A DNA stretch of 64,000 nt from Azadirachta indica (Eukaryota; Streptophyta; Magnoliopsida; Sapindales; Meliaceae), in the NCBI GenBank assembly GCA_022749755.1, contig CM040442.1:7910457-7974456 (forward strand). Reading direction: 5' to 3'. Below, in pieces: positions 25,501 through 41,422 of the stretch (its first letter is position 1; each line of letters starts with the position of its first letter). The translations under genes and the position numbers were made by a program. Under the pieces are notes generated by a model. It saw only the letters and a program-made list of their open reading frames with translations. It did not search any database and was not told the DNA's origin.

Positions 25501-28500
25501 ATAATCGCCAATTGTAAATCCATTGTCCAGTCTTAGACTCCCAAGGTAGATGGAACACAAGGACACCCAGCTGCCTCTACTTGGGTTATGATTACATCAG
25601 GCATCTGCTCAAAATGTTAGGCGTGAAACTTCTAGATATATTAGTAAAGTCACCTGAGAAAAGCTTTCTGTAGACAAGTGCCTAAATCTCCAGACGAATA
25701 AGCTTCATGCTTGAGCACCTGCTGGTGTAGATACTTGGCACAAAACTTAGCAACTGCTTTACCTACATATCATCAGACTTTGTTAGGACAAAAGTCATAA
25801 AACATGATAAGATATGCCAACCAATGAGAACAAAAGGAAAGCATTACTTCATAGCTTTTCATTTCATTCCCACCTCCCAAAAGAAGAAAATAAGAAATAA
25901 AGTCAAACATAAAGGGCTAACAACCAAATTGAAGAAGGAACGAACATATTTTTAACAATTTAAAGATAGGGCCATAAAATCTTCCCCGGACAATGGATAG
26001 AAATATTAAGTGTCAGACTCATCTAACTAGAAGAGATAAAGATGCATTAACGAATTCTGATAGAAAAACCTATCTGCCAGTACAATACATAAGATTAGCC
26101 AACAGTAAAGGGCAAAATGATCACCCAACAAAACATAGGCATAAGAGGCAATGGCAAAGTTTCATTTGCTAAGTAACATTAAGTTCCCATGAAGGTTTTA
26201 AAAGATCTTCATGAAAGATCAAAAGAATGTACAAGAACAATATATAATAGCTCAGTCCTCTCATCACCAAGACAAAAGCACAAAAATAGTGGTTAAACAC
26301 GGACACTCAGCTCAAAAGAAGAAAAAGGAAAAATAAGAAAAAAGACAGAGAATGAGAAAAACAGAACAGCATTTTAGAGAAAGTGTTTTGGAAGACCCTT
26401 ACAATGTTAAATTGTCTCAATTTTTACCAGGTTTTTTGTACAGTATAAACAAAACATGTTGAGACTCTGGCAGACCTAAAACTGCTAATATTAAGAACTA
26501 TGACAACCTAAAACCTTTCTAACGGTGCAGGTGATGAGACCTAGAATAGCATTGCTGTAACAAGAAGACTCGCAATATGCTAAAAATGTTATAAAAGTAA
26601 AAGCTGAAGCATTGTCTATAATATGGAAACAAACACCATTATCGCATATAACATTGACACATCACATTACATATTTAACTGAATACAGAAATTACAGATT
26701 TTGTACTCACCTCCATGACCATCATAAACACCAAAGAAAGACATAGTTCTGTCCAAATCTGGATAAGCCGCATGCTGTTAAATAACTCATAGAAGTTTAG
26801 CATGCAAAAGCAAAATTAAATCTATTTACAGCTAATTATGAAGTTAAAAGTTCACTAATCAGTCTGCTAAGAGAAGACAAGCACAACATCTATAATCTTG
26901 ATAGCAAAAATTCATGTTAAGGAGCCATCTCGTTGTCAAACCTCATGCAAGACACAACAATTTCTTAATGTAATTGGAATAGAAAATATAAAAGAATCAT
27001 ATCTTCTTTCTTTCAGTCTAAGTTATATACACATGTGTGTGCATCATAGACATATAGCTAGTAAAGTATCAGCAATGTAGAAGTTTTGTGTGCTTCAGAC
27101 GGTCACCACATATTTCTAGTCGGTTATGGTGAGTTTCAAAATAATTAAAGAAATAAAATAAAATGTGTTATCTTTCCATAAACATTTCAGTTAATGTAAC
27201 TGAGCACTGAAGATAACAACTGACACCGAATTAAAGGATATTATAAAAGCAAATTCAGACTAACTCAAAACCTTTTTACATGCTTCCCTAGGAATCAGAC
27301 CAATTTTGTTTCTTCAAATTCATATGATAGTGCTCTACATGTAACTATGACCTTACATATTTAAAAGTCAAGTGTTCACCTAACATAATAATAAGCCAAT
27401 TTGACAAAGTTGTCTTCTGATTGAATCTCCTCATTGTATTAATTAAATGAGACTAAGTTGTGCTTGTTAAGTTCTTTTTCCATGTTTGATCATTGTACGT
27501 TGCACTTGAGCAGGCATTTTAGAGCTAAAAGAATATTGCTGGGTTCTATAAGCTTAAGTTGTTCGGTCAAATGGTAACTAAACATATATAAAATAATACC
27601 AAAATCCATATGTTCAGACACAAAATAATTTCTTCTCATGCTATGCAATTGGCATAGTTAAGAAAGAATTGTCTTGTCTTGCTTAGAATCCAATTCATAC
27701 AGTTGTGGCCCGCACAATCATTAAGTCATCATTTTGGTCTAGAAATAATTGTCCTTGGCAGTTAGTTAAATCATCAGTTCTTTATTTTTCATAGTGTTAT
27801 CAAGTTTAGTCTAAAGAATATTTTTGTAATATAATCTTGCTGAATGGGATGCATTATCTATTGAGTCAAATTCAAGTCTAAGACTCATGGATCAATTATT
27901 AAAGTTTCATTTAGTATTGAGGTTAAGCCACAATTGTTGTGGAATGAAAGCACTAGACGTCAAATATTGATTGAAAAATGAATGGGTCCTAATAAAAGTT
28001 GGTATTATCAAACACTTATTTATCTTTGCTTTCAAACTACAACAAAAGCACCAAAATTCAAACAAAGCTTAAGAGTTTACCACTCATGACTATTGTTCAG
28101 TATCGCGGTACCATCACCTATAGGATAATGCTTGGCTATTTTCAATATAAGCCAAACAATATTGTTACACACTAGCATAACCCTGACCCTAATTAACTGT
28201 AAACCAGAGAATTCCAATTCCCGTGCAATTCTTTCTTTTAGAAAAGCCCTTAATCTAGACATGCAAAAAGTAGTCCTACACAACCTTCAATTATTGACTT
28301 AACTAAATTTAGACAGTAATATGTTATCTATTGTTCTGACACGTAAAGTTTCATCAAATCATTGAGTATATGTTATCGATGATCTGATTATAGTAATGCA
28401 ATTCTAGGAGTAACATTTTAGCCAAAATTTACGTAAATAACAATAGGTGCAAATGGTACTGACAGCATCTTCCATGGTTGCACGCCACCCTTGCATTGAT

Positions 28501-28580
28501 GACAATCCATATCGAAGTCTCCCATTTTCACCATCCTCCGAGAATTTCTCGGTCTTGGGGGTGCTCAGATATACCCCCAT
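19557..28580 (-). CDS. Protein phosphatase 2C, 381 aa, ten exons
   Basis: Exons: 28580-28464, 26774-26711, 25762-25654, 25139-24986, 23168-23043, 22400-22277, 22165-22089, 21797-21745, 19955-19901 and 19823-19557. All are GT-AG, and the phases join to 1146 nt. It is a Ser/Thr phosphatase using two Mn2+/Mg2+ ions. Visible motifs are E37-D38 (ATMEDA), D57-G58-H59-G60-G61, GSTA at 160-163, GDSR at 179-182, RAIGD ending at 233, D272-G273 and G317-C318-D319-N320. All metal-binding aspartates are present. The start [19 protein letters not shown] resembles the Arabidopsis PP2C21/PP2C60 group as I recall it; an N-terminal MG suggests possible myristoylation. A 5'-UTR intron is likely (acceptor just before 28585, possible donor 29323). 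The tail after about 330 is acidic, Gln/Ser-rich and internally duplicated. Confidence 0.95.
19585..19698 (-). repeat. 57-bp in-frame tandem duplication in the PP2C tail
   Basis: CCTTTTTCTGACTCGG recurs at 19585 and 19642, a 57-bp (19-codon) period. The protein units are [19 protein letters not shown] (residues 341-359) and [19 protein letters not shown] (360-378). It lies outside the catalytic domain and keeps the frame. Confidence 0.85.
20322..20342. repeat. (AG)n microsatellite in PP2C intron 8
   Basis: About nine AG dinucleotides in the intron between 21744 and 19956. Length polymorphism is likely; no effect on splicing is expected from its position. Confidence 0.8.
24245..24405. repeat. 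Degenerate ~36-bp tandem repeat in PP2C intron 4
   Basis: AAATTGATATGGGGAGC recurs with spacers such as TGTGGATTGAGTACAGAGG. Four or so decayed units (GAAATTGATATGGGGAGC, AAATTGATTAGGGGAGC, GAATCAATATGCAGAG) are visible within the intron 24985-23169. Confidence 0.65.
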
Positions 28581-29466
28581 TTCTTTCTGAAACCACAGCA
28601 ACAATAAAAGAATCACAAGAACCATTTATAAACACAATCATTCTTTTCATTCATTACCAGACACATGCATATCATTGTATCCATTTCATCTCCATATGCA
28701 ATCCCATTCTAAAATAAACGACTGTATCTATTTAAGCTTCCAAACAAGTAAAGCAAATAATAAAACCTTTAATTCACAGAAAAGCCAATGTTTATCTGAC
28801 AACAGAATTTAAGTTTTTGTACAACATTTTCTACATAATCTCACAGGAAACAAAATGTTATTATTAATTGTAAGCTAGTTTTCATAACTGTATTTAGAAC
28901 TACCACTAAATTATAAGTCAAACCGCCAGTAAATTACCGGTTAAACATATCAGATCACCTAATTAACACAAAATTAAAACATATCATATGCAGAAACATA
29001 AATCAAGCAATAAAATTGCTGCAAAAACTGAAGTAAAATCTCTAACGAGTCCACACAGAGCATTCACTAAAAAGTGCTAAAAAAGTAAAAGAAGCTTTCA
29101 ATCATTACGGCGCCTTTCTATCTTTTTCGATTCTCTTGCGTTTTCTAGGAAAACAAACAGATCGCGAAAGAAAACAAAATAATGCAAAACGGATGGAACG
29201 GAGATCGATATAAAATAAATGGAGTGATTAAATAAACAACAAAAAAAAAAGTAATAATAATAATGACAAATAATTAACGAGAATAAATAATGAATAATAC
29301 AAATGCCAATAGAGTGTCCGTACAGTTTGAGCAGTGGAGAGAGATCTGTTTCTGTTTCAGTGTTGTGGCTTTATCTTTGCTTTGAGGACTGGAATGATCA
29401 TCATCATCTAGAGTTGTTTTGGCGTGTAGTTGTTGATTAAAACCAGAAGTGGAGTCATATGCGGTG

Positions 29467-29472
29467 CACGTG
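29467..29472. promoter_or_regulatory. G-box upstream of the PP2C gene
   Basis: CACGTG within GCACGTGC lies about 890 bp upstream of the PP2C start codon. If the inferred 5'-UTR intron is real it is only about 100 bp upstream of the leader exon (around 29324-29400). G-boxes bind bZIP/bHLH factors. Position and match are suggestive only. Confidence 0.4.
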
Positions 29473-29479
29473 CGAACTT

Positions 29480-32400
29480 TAATTTTCGAAGTTTAATTTG
29501 TCCTTTTTGTAATTAACTTATAAAAAGTGAGAAATAATAAAAATATTGGTTTAAATTCTAATACACGCTTGGCAATGGATTAGGAATTATTTTAACAATA
29601 TTTTTTAATGAAAATGTTTTAATGTAGAAGGAAAGTGTTTCTTGAAAGCACTTCATAACCTATGCTTTTATTTCTTTTAACATTTATTTATTTATTTAGT
29701 TCTATCAAGACCATGGAGGTAATAATTCTATATATCACTGTTTGAACTCTGTTTTCAAAAACAAAATTGCATATTCTGTATCCAAAAAGAGCAAGTATAT
29801 CCAAGAATTTTATTTATCGTTTTAGTTGCGAAATAATTAGGCTTAATTCACTCGGCCCCTTGTATTTATTATAAATATCACAATTCTCTCAAATATTTTC
29901 CCAGACATCTCATAAATTAATTGAACATACTTCTCGCCTTTTGTCTATTTAACAAATAAAATTACTTTTTTTCTTCACCAATAAATTAATATTTCAAACA
30001 TTTTTCTATATAATATATTATTTGTATTATAAAATATTATTTTGTATTATGAAATATTACCTTTATTTTTAATGTCAATCAATATTACCATCATTGATTA
30101 TTGTCCATCATTATCGACTATAATTGTTATAGACACTATTAATTAGTGGATATTGTTATAGTAAAAAATTTCGAACACCCTAGTTAAAAGGGTAAGTTGG
30201 TGGTGAGAAGTATAATATTAGGCATAAGAGTTAAGGAGGGTTTTGACCAATCTTGCACAAACTAATTATATAAATCGACGTAAATTAAAGTTAACTAGTG
30301 TACGTGAAAATTAATGAAAAGGTTGACTATTGGTGAGATATTTTAGAGTGGCAAAATTTATTATGCAAAATTTTTAGATCCATAACAAATATCGTAATGA
30401 CTAACACAATCTATATAGAAATTAGTGACTAAATTAGGCTTTTTATTTTTTATAATAATGAAAAATTTTATATGAATTTTAACTAAATAACAAACAAATA
30501 GTAATAAATTTTTATATTGACTATTTTAATTCCTAAACTAGTTAATAGAGATCACAAAGTGGGGGCAAACTGAAACCTTCTAAAATGTTTAGAAACGTTT
30601 TAGTTTTTATCAGTAAGTAAATGGGGCAAGTGAAATTAACCCTAATAATTATCCTACCGCTCACTAGTAACGTGCCTTTCAACTGCAGTCAGCATAGTCC
30701 AATACTTCTTAAAAAGTCAATAATTCCCTTAAAAGCAATTAATTTATTAAAAAAAAGTTGAAATTGATAAAATAATTACAAAAATATTGTAATAATGTTT
30801 TTCTAAATTTCCTACATAAAAAGATAACAAAAAATTTAAATTATTAATTTTATTCAATTCAAAAATTAAGAAATTCAAATATTTGACTACATTATGCATA
30901 TTTTTGCAACTTTAAAATCAATGGACTTCAATTAAACAAATTTCATTGTGTAATCATACTCTAAAATGATTAATAATTAAAATATTAGTAAATTTCAAAT
31001 ATTCTTTTAGAGAATTAATCAGAATTAAATCATAATATTATGTAAATATCCGTTGATTCAATTGATAAATAAATTTATATTCAAACTAATAATAAAAATA
31101 AATAAATTTCAAGATATTTATGGTCAAATTTATGACCCTCCAGGAAGGCTAGCAAATCAACCGTTCACCATTCATTTTTGCAAGTAAGGACACGTATACA
31201 AACGAAATATATTTGTTTATTTATTAAAATATTTAATTTAAATATTACGTCACTATAATTTGTGCTGGTGTGTTCGTAAAAATATTTATTTTGATTAAAA
31301 ATAATTTATTTTTGGGTTAAAAATTTTTGTTATAACAAGAGGAGGCATGTGTGTGATAACTTTCAATTGGGTTAAAAATAAAATTGCCCAAAACAAAAAT
31401 CAAATTGTTAGGAAAAATCAAGAGTCAACAATAAGATAAAAACAAATCTACCTAATTCAATTTGATTTTACTTAAATTTTTGTAGTTTTATTTTCTATAA
31501 GGCTTTTATTTTTATAATTTTAATTTAATAAAAAAATTCTATAAAAATGTCCTTTTGTAAATTTATAATTAATTTTATTTTAAACTATTAGTTCATATAA
31601 CGAATGAAATTCGTTTTTGTCGTAAACTACTAGCTAATATAAAAAAAAAAAGAAAAATTCATTATTATCCTCTCAAATTTATCGTTTAAAATTAATAAAA
31701 TTTTTATGAATTTTTAATTTTACATCGGATCTAACTATAAACATAAATAGAATTGAATATATTCTATCAAAGGCGTAAAAACTTCAAACACTAGGTTATC
31801 TTATATTTTTATAAATATATTTATCACTATTAATGCATATAGTATATCCAAATATTATATTTACATTAAATTCAACCCACCCTAAAATTAAATGAATATT
31901 TTAATTTTTTTTTTTTTTAAAATTTCAATATAAAAATTAATATTTGCTTATTTTTGTACATTATTTTTAAAAAAAATAAAAAATAGACTAATAATTATTT
32001 TGTAACTTTAAACTTATAAGTATTTTATATAATGTTAAAAAATAAAATTTATATTTTATTTAATATTAATTTATAAATCCAAATTAAAGTTGGTAAAAAT
32101 TTACCTAAATTTTTTGAACCCATCATAATATGCTTTCTTTATAATTCATATATTTTTCTTTTAAAATATTAAATAATTTCGTTAACATAAAATTGAATCT
32201 TTCATATGTGAGGGTAGATTTCCCTCTTCAGTAACAGTAGATATTACTTAAATAAGGTGTAATTTTTTTGATGACACCAAAATCGACTTAATCAAGAATT
32301 CTAATTTCAAATAGATTTCCAATGTAATATTGGAGATTGGTAGTTTGTAAATGTAATATTAAAAAAAGACATAAAATTGAATCGAACCAAGTCGGTTCGG

Positions 32401-33020
32401 TTCGGTTCGGTTCAATTTATTTTGGTGCTATTATTTTCTATTTTTTAATTTTTATATTTGCTTTTTTTCATAGTTTTAATATTGCACAATTATTATAAAA
32501 ATTAATATAATATTTAATAATTGTTGACTTTATTATTTCATTATTAATATATTATTGAATAACACTTATCAATAAGTGTTATATCATTTATCACATCAAT
32601 TAAGATATAAATTTTATATCTCAATTTTATACGTATAATTCATTATTTAAATATATATAAATAAAATACTTACGAACATACAATTATTACATAATTAACT
32701 TATATATTTTGATAGAATTATTAACGAATTTAATATAAATTCTTAAATTTGAACTTCAAATTAAAGAAATTATATCTAAAACTCAACAACTATCAAATAC
32801 CTATAACCTAACAAGCCTTTCATATAAAAATTTTAAGTTTCTAAAATTTTATAAATAATACTTCAAGTTTAAACTCATGAAATGAATGAATATATACACA
32901 ATCATTAAACAAAAAATTATAGTTTCACCTAAAATGCATGCATGAACACATTTAAAACTTGTTGATTTGTATGTGCAATTTGCAAAGTAAGGACTTTACC
33001 AACAATTAATACAATAGATA
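29480..33020. other. Gene-free AT-rich spacer
   Basis: Very low GC, many A/T runs, and stop codons in all frames. A pure GGTTC repeat (GTCGGTTCGGTTCGGTTCGG) is at about 32391-32413. I see no gene or clear transposon ends. Confidence 0.55.
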
Positions 33021-33039
33021 TTAAATTTATCCATGTTCG

Positions 33040-33200
33040 TCTCTCAATCTATGGTTAGACGGTAAAAAATCAAATCTTTTATTTGAAAAACATGAGTTTA
33101 AACCTCGTACTACACAAAATGTAAGACTTCTCATTATTTGTAAGTGGAATTTCTTCCACATAAGAGTAAGAATCTCACAATTTGTATGAGTAGATTTTTT
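33040..33200 (+). repeat. SINE-like (tRNA-derived) sequence, copy 1
   Basis: An A-box-like TGGTTAGACGG (33052-33062) and a B-box-like GAGTTTAAACCTC (33094-33106) sit about 40 bp apart, as in tRNA-derived SINEs. The body after the B box (GTAAGACTTCTCATTATTTG, then GTGGAATTTCTTCCACATAAG) resembles the copy near 43720-43850 in opposite orientation. Both are diverged. Confidence 0.4.
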
Positions 33201-33589
33201 GAATAGAATTCTTACAATTTGTTTGAGTAGATTTCTGAGATATAAGTAATGTGAAATTTTTTAAGTATTTGTGGGTAAAATTTTCTCCATCCCGAGAATA
33301 GAATTCTTTTAATTTAAGAAATTTTTAAAATGCATAATTTCCTTTAAAAATTTGCTCCACATAAGGATAGAATCAAAATTCTCACCAATTTGTTTGAGTA
33401 GACTTTTGGATACATAATTCTCTATGAGAATTCCCTCCACTTGAAGATAAAATTTTGACAATTTGTTTTATTGAAAGGTTACCTAAAGCAAAAGGAATAA
33501 GTGTTTAGTGGGATTTGTTGATTAATAGTAAAAATTTTCTCTTAAAAATAAGAAAATTATTGGGATAGCAAATATATAAATTTAAATTA

Positions 33590-34690
33590 AACTCTATACA
33601 TTTTGTTGGGCACTATCGACCATTAGGGTTGAAAATCCATTAATAATTTGATGAAATCTTTAGCTGGTGAGAATTAGAAATCTATTTACAATCAGTAATA
33701 ATGTTTTATAAACTCAACTAAAATTCTAACGCTAGTGTTAAAACTAAGAAATATTTTTATGATGTAAGATAATGTTGTATTGTATAATTTTTTTTATTGA
33801 CTAAATCAGTCCCAAGATTAAACTCTATACATTTTGGTGGGCACTATGACCACTAGCATTAAAAATCCATTAATGATTTAATGAAATATTTAATCGATGT
33901 GAATAAGAAATCTATTTACAATGCATAATAGTGTTTTATAAATTAAATCGATTCCAAAACTACACTCTATATTTTTGTTATACACTACAGATCACTAAGG
34001 TTGAAAACTTTTATAATGATTTGATGAAATCTTTAGTCATTGGGAATTAGAAATCTATTTATAATGCATAATAGTATTTTATTAAATTGGACCAAAAACT
34101 AAACTCTATACATTTGGCAGGCAGCATCAACCATTAGGGTTAAAATCTATTAATGATTTGGTGAAATCTTTAATTGGTGTGAATAAAAAATCTATTTACA
34201 ATATATAATAGTGTTTTATAAATTAAATCGATCTCAAAACTAAATTCCATACATTTTGTTGTACATTATTAACTTCTAGATTTGAAAATCCACTAATTAT
34301 TTGATAAAATCTTTAGTCGGCGGAAATTATAAATCTATTTATAATGCATTATAGTGTTTTATAAATTCAACTAAAATTTTAATTGAAGTATTAAAAATAA
34401 GAAATATTTTTTGTTATTTAAAATAATATTATTTTTAATAATTTTTTTTTTTACTAAATTGGTTCCAAAATTAAACTCTACATATTTTAGTGGGCATTAC
34501 CAAGATTGAGAATTCGCTAATAATTTGATCAAATTTGTAGTCGGTGAAAATTATAAATCTATTTAGAATGAGTCATAGTGTTTTATAAACACATTAAAAA
34601 TCTATCTGAAGTATAAAAAATATAAAATATATTTTGTTATGCAAAATAACGTGGTATTGTATAAACTTTGTATACAACACTAATTGAAGT
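33590..34690. repeat. Decayed tandem array with 140-bp and 231-bp units
   Basis: The anchor AACTCTATAC (or a 1-3 mismatch form) occurs at 33590, 33821, 33963, 34102, 34243 and 34474, giving spacings of 231, 142, 139, 141 and 231; a last long unit runs to about 34690. Units share GAAATCTATTTACAATGCAT, GTGTTTTATAAA and TAATGATTTGATGAAAT. Long units carry an extra ~90 bp ending GTATTGTATAATTTTTTTT. No coding content is evident. Confidence 0.8.
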
Positions 34691-34732
34691 GTTAAAAGAA
34701 AAAGGTTAAAAAATAAGGCACAAATAATCGTA

Positions 34733-35159
34733 CACGTGGCATGAGGAGACCCAGCAACTGTAGCACTGGTGTGCTGTTTCCACGCTAGCACTACCAGGCC
34801 TTGTACAATCTCTTGGCCGTTCAAAATGGGCCTAAAAGAAACAAACCCGCAATTGACTTCCTACCATTTGACCACCTGACTGGTCCAGCAACTCACCCGT
34901 CTGCGGCTTCCGTTTACTTTAACACCCTTAAGGGATCCACCAACCACCGTTATAACAGCCCAATCGAACAATACCTAATAAAGATGCATCCACGTGTGAG
35001 CAGATGACGTACGGAAGACTTCATAATGATCGGGGTCTCAACTCACCAACCCCCGGATGGGACCCGCGATTTTGGAGTAGTGAGATTCCTCGGCCGCAAA
35101 TGGTGGGTCCCGCGTAAAACTAAAGGCCGATGAATTATTAAATCGGCAATGATCACGTG
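34733..35159. promoter_or_regulatory. GC-rich island with three G-boxes
   Basis: Perfect CACGTG at 34733-34738, 34991-34996 and 35154-35159, plus TGACGT at 35005-35010, lie in a patch (34730-35290) much richer in G+C than the flanks. Open frames here on both strands have no familiar content. It looks like a regulatory island or the relic of a gene start. The nearest gene is HCT, whose start is 2.2 kb away, and I cannot assign it. Confidence 0.4.
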
Positions 35160-35299
35160 GGGGTGGGTAATAATGGAAAGCAAAATAAATGAAAAGATCG
35201 GCGCCACAAAATGAAGGAATCGGATAAGCGTTGAAAAAGTAGGTCTCGCTCTTGCAATCTTCAGTCGACGTCTCACCAACTTCTACCAATTTTTTCGTT

Positions 35300-36540
35300 T
35301 CTTAACCCACCAATACTTTGCCGTTTTCGATAAAAGACAATTTAACAAATTATTTTTATTTATAAATATATTCTAAAATATTATATTAACAAAATCAAAC
35401 TCTTTTGTCAGTGATTTTGAATGTTGTATATTAATTATATCTTGTGAATAATTAGAAAAATTATAATTTATTCAAAATTTACTGTTATTTAGAAATGGAT
35501 AGAAGATATTTTTTATTAGTAGGAAAAACTAGTATCTATCTACTTAACAAAGAATTAATTTCATTAGTTGGACTATTTCAGCAAATCTTGGATACTTATA
35601 AAAGTAAATTCAACCCATCTAATAACTAATAACAATTAATTTTTCGTAACAACCAAAAAAGTAAATAGTGAGTAATAATTGATTATCGTCAACAAACAAA
35701 ACTATTTATAATATTTAAGTCATATTTTTAACATTCTAGATGAGAGTAACTAATCTCACTAAAAAAAAAAAAACACCATTATTTTATCTCTTGTTGTCAC
35801 TAGAATTTCAGATGATATGTGAGGAATTTAAGTATGCCACATACCATTTGAGTTACCCATTAATGTTAACAGTATAAAGTTAATCTTATTATTTTAATAA
35901 AAAAATAAAGAATTTATTCAATATAAATATACATATTATATCTTTATTTAAAAAATATACAAACTCGTATTGTTAAATGATACTACCTATTTAGGAGTAT
36001 TAAGAAGAAAACAATCATTCACTTATACACCTCAGCTTTTTTTTTTTTAATTCTAATATTTGTTAGAAAAGTTTGTTAAGATGTTAATCTACAAAATTAC
36101 CTTGAAATATTAATTAAATTTGATAAATATCTTTAAAACAAGTATCCAAATTATATCTATAAATATTATACTTATCTAATACTAATTAATATTGGTAAAC
36201 ATATTCATACTAATTTTGGGTTAAAATGCAAAAACTACAATAATATTAATATTTTTGTCCATGCCTCCTAGGCCTAACTCCGATAGTTTGTGCATGCTTA
36301 ACCCTCACAGTGTATCCCGAGATTGAGTATGTAAAAGCACAAACCATAGAAGACAAAAATTTAGTACTTACAAGTATGGTCCCACTTCCACACAAAATTT
36401 TTTTAATCCATATATATAATTTTCGCAAATGAATAAAAAAAATAAATTTTTATTTGATTATTCTATATGTATAATATAATATTCACTAATTAAAATAAAA
36501 AAATTAAATTTTTTTTTTTTTTTTGGGGCTTTACTTGTGT
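35300..36540. other. AT-rich spacer before the HCT promoter
   Basis: Apart from A/T runs I see nothing supportable. A small frame on the minus strand near 36246-36428 has no family features. Confidence 0.5.
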
Positions 36541-36544
36541 ATTA

Positions 36545-36710
36545 GAACTTTAGTTAAATAATGACAGTGGTTGGGGGGTGGTAGAGAAAAAAAAAAAAAA
36601 AAAACAGTCATGATGAGGTGGTGGTTGGAACTTTTAGTTAAATAATCACAGTGGTGGGAGGGGTGGTATAGAAAAAGAAAATACAGTGCAATGATGAGGT
36701 GGCAGTTGAT
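36545..36710. repeat. 83-bp tandem duplication in the HCT promoter
   Basis: Copy 1 (from 36545) and copy 2 (from 36628) both read GAACTTT(T)AGTTAAATAAT, then ACAGTGG, a GGGGTGGTA block, an A-rich run and ATGATGAGGTGG. They differ by substitutions and by A-run length. The pair lies about 90-250 bp upstream of the probable HCT leader exon. Confidence 0.8.
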
Positions 36711-36734
36711 TTATGGTCAGTCATAGTAGGCCGT

Positions 36735-36741
36735 GGTAGGT
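36735..36741 (-). promoter_or_regulatory. AC-I element (ACCTACC) of the HCT promoter
   Basis: The plus strand reads GGTAGGT, the exact reverse complement of ACCTACC. AC elements are known sites of lignin-regulating MYB factors (MYB46, MYB58 and MYB63 groups) in phenylpropanoid promoters. It lies close upstream of the inferred HCT leader, where it would be expected to act. Confidence 0.6.
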
Positions 36742-37284
36742 GAATGACAGAAGCTACGCGTTTTTCTATTTAGTTTCCTTCTCCCTCATTCCCACCAATT
36801 CTCGGACACTCTTCAACTTCCCCTTCACTCTCTCCTCTTTTCGTCCATTTTCCCTCCTCCGCATTCTTCAGGTACTCCTCCTCCTTTAATTTCCTTTTCT
36901 TGTTACGTTTGATCCAAAAAGGAGCAAGCTTTAATTCAAATAAGATATTTTTTACGAATTTGAGAGAGTACAGCCGCCAAGAACATTGTGGTTCGGAAAA
37001 ATTCTTTTTGTTATATAAATATTTTCAGGGTTTTAGTAAATTACTTTTTTTTGGAAAACAAAAGACGAAAAATTGAATGAACTGCGTATGGTCTGCGTAC
37101 CGTATTTGACTCGAAATAAAGAAGAAGAAGATCGTCTTCGATTTCTAGACCTAAATTGTCTCTGCATACAGGGGGGCCTACATTAAGTACCATGTTTGTC
37201 AGCGAAATAAAGGCCAATGAAGATAAATTCAATCGTCTTGGTTTTTCTTGTCAGAGCAAGAAATTTGACTTTTTTTAACAGGTG

Positions 37285-37335
37285 ATGCTGACCTTTTTTA
37301 CCGTTTTCTTTTTTGTTATGTTTAAAGCGGCGTAG
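37285..37335 (+). CDS. Upstream ORF (16 codons) in the HCT leader
   Basis: A probable 5'-UTR intron has its donor at 36872 (TTCAG|GTACTC) and acceptor at 37281 (TTAACAG|GTGATG). Right after the acceptor an ATG opens a frame MLTFFTVFFFVMFKAA that stops 45 bases before the HCT start. If the splice is as drawn, most HCT mRNAs would carry this uORF. The Kozak context (GTGATGC) is moderate. Confidence 0.4.
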   Translation: MLTFFTVFFFVMFKAA

Positions 37336-40739
<3,404 letters not shown>

Positions 40740-41422
40740 GAAACCACCATAAATTCATCCGAACTACATCACAATGGTCACTTTCGGATGCACATTTTTT
40801 ATTGGCCGGTGGTTTTGTATTTCTTGTTCATTACACACCTTGTTTGGTTGAATTGTAACTATATGATGGAACTTCATTGCAAGTATTCTGTATGTCTATT
40901 CACATATATGAACTTTTGGAAAAATTTGTAGCACAAATTTGATTTAATATGACCGATATTGTTTTAGCATATAATGTTAGGTCACTTTGTCTTTTTCAGC
41001 TTGGGATTATTTTTTTTTACTGCAAAAAATCAACATTTGAAGAAACATAACCTCTGGTTATTTCTCTGTGCTTTCAAGAAACATAGCCTCTTGTCACAAC
41101 AGTTAATAGGGAGGAAAAGAAGCTATTATGATAAATCTATTGTGACCCTTTTGCTCGAAAAGACAGTTGAAAGAGCCTATGCCTAGTTGTACTGTAATAT
41201 GCAATGATTTTACATTATATCTCTGTATGCGTGTGCTAAATAGATGATTATAGGTTTCAGCTTTTTTTAATGGAACAATACAGTAATAAATAACAAAATT
41301 AATGCTAAAAACTAGCAGATATGTACTGCCATTGAGGAGTTTCAACAGACAATCACAAAAACCGCACAGTTAGAAAAACCAAAGGGTTGAAAAATAAAAG
41401 TTACAACACCAAAATTGAAGAG
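40740..41422. other. HCT 3' UTR and short convergent spacer
   Basis: The first 200-300 bases are probably HCT 3' UTR. The remainder lies between two convergent genes; the small frames there have no recognisable content. Confidence 0.6.

Noticed and set aside
34801..35289. Open frames on both strands in the GC-rich island
   Set aside because: Mutually overlapping and without recognisable content. I keep the island as regulatory-looking sequence only.
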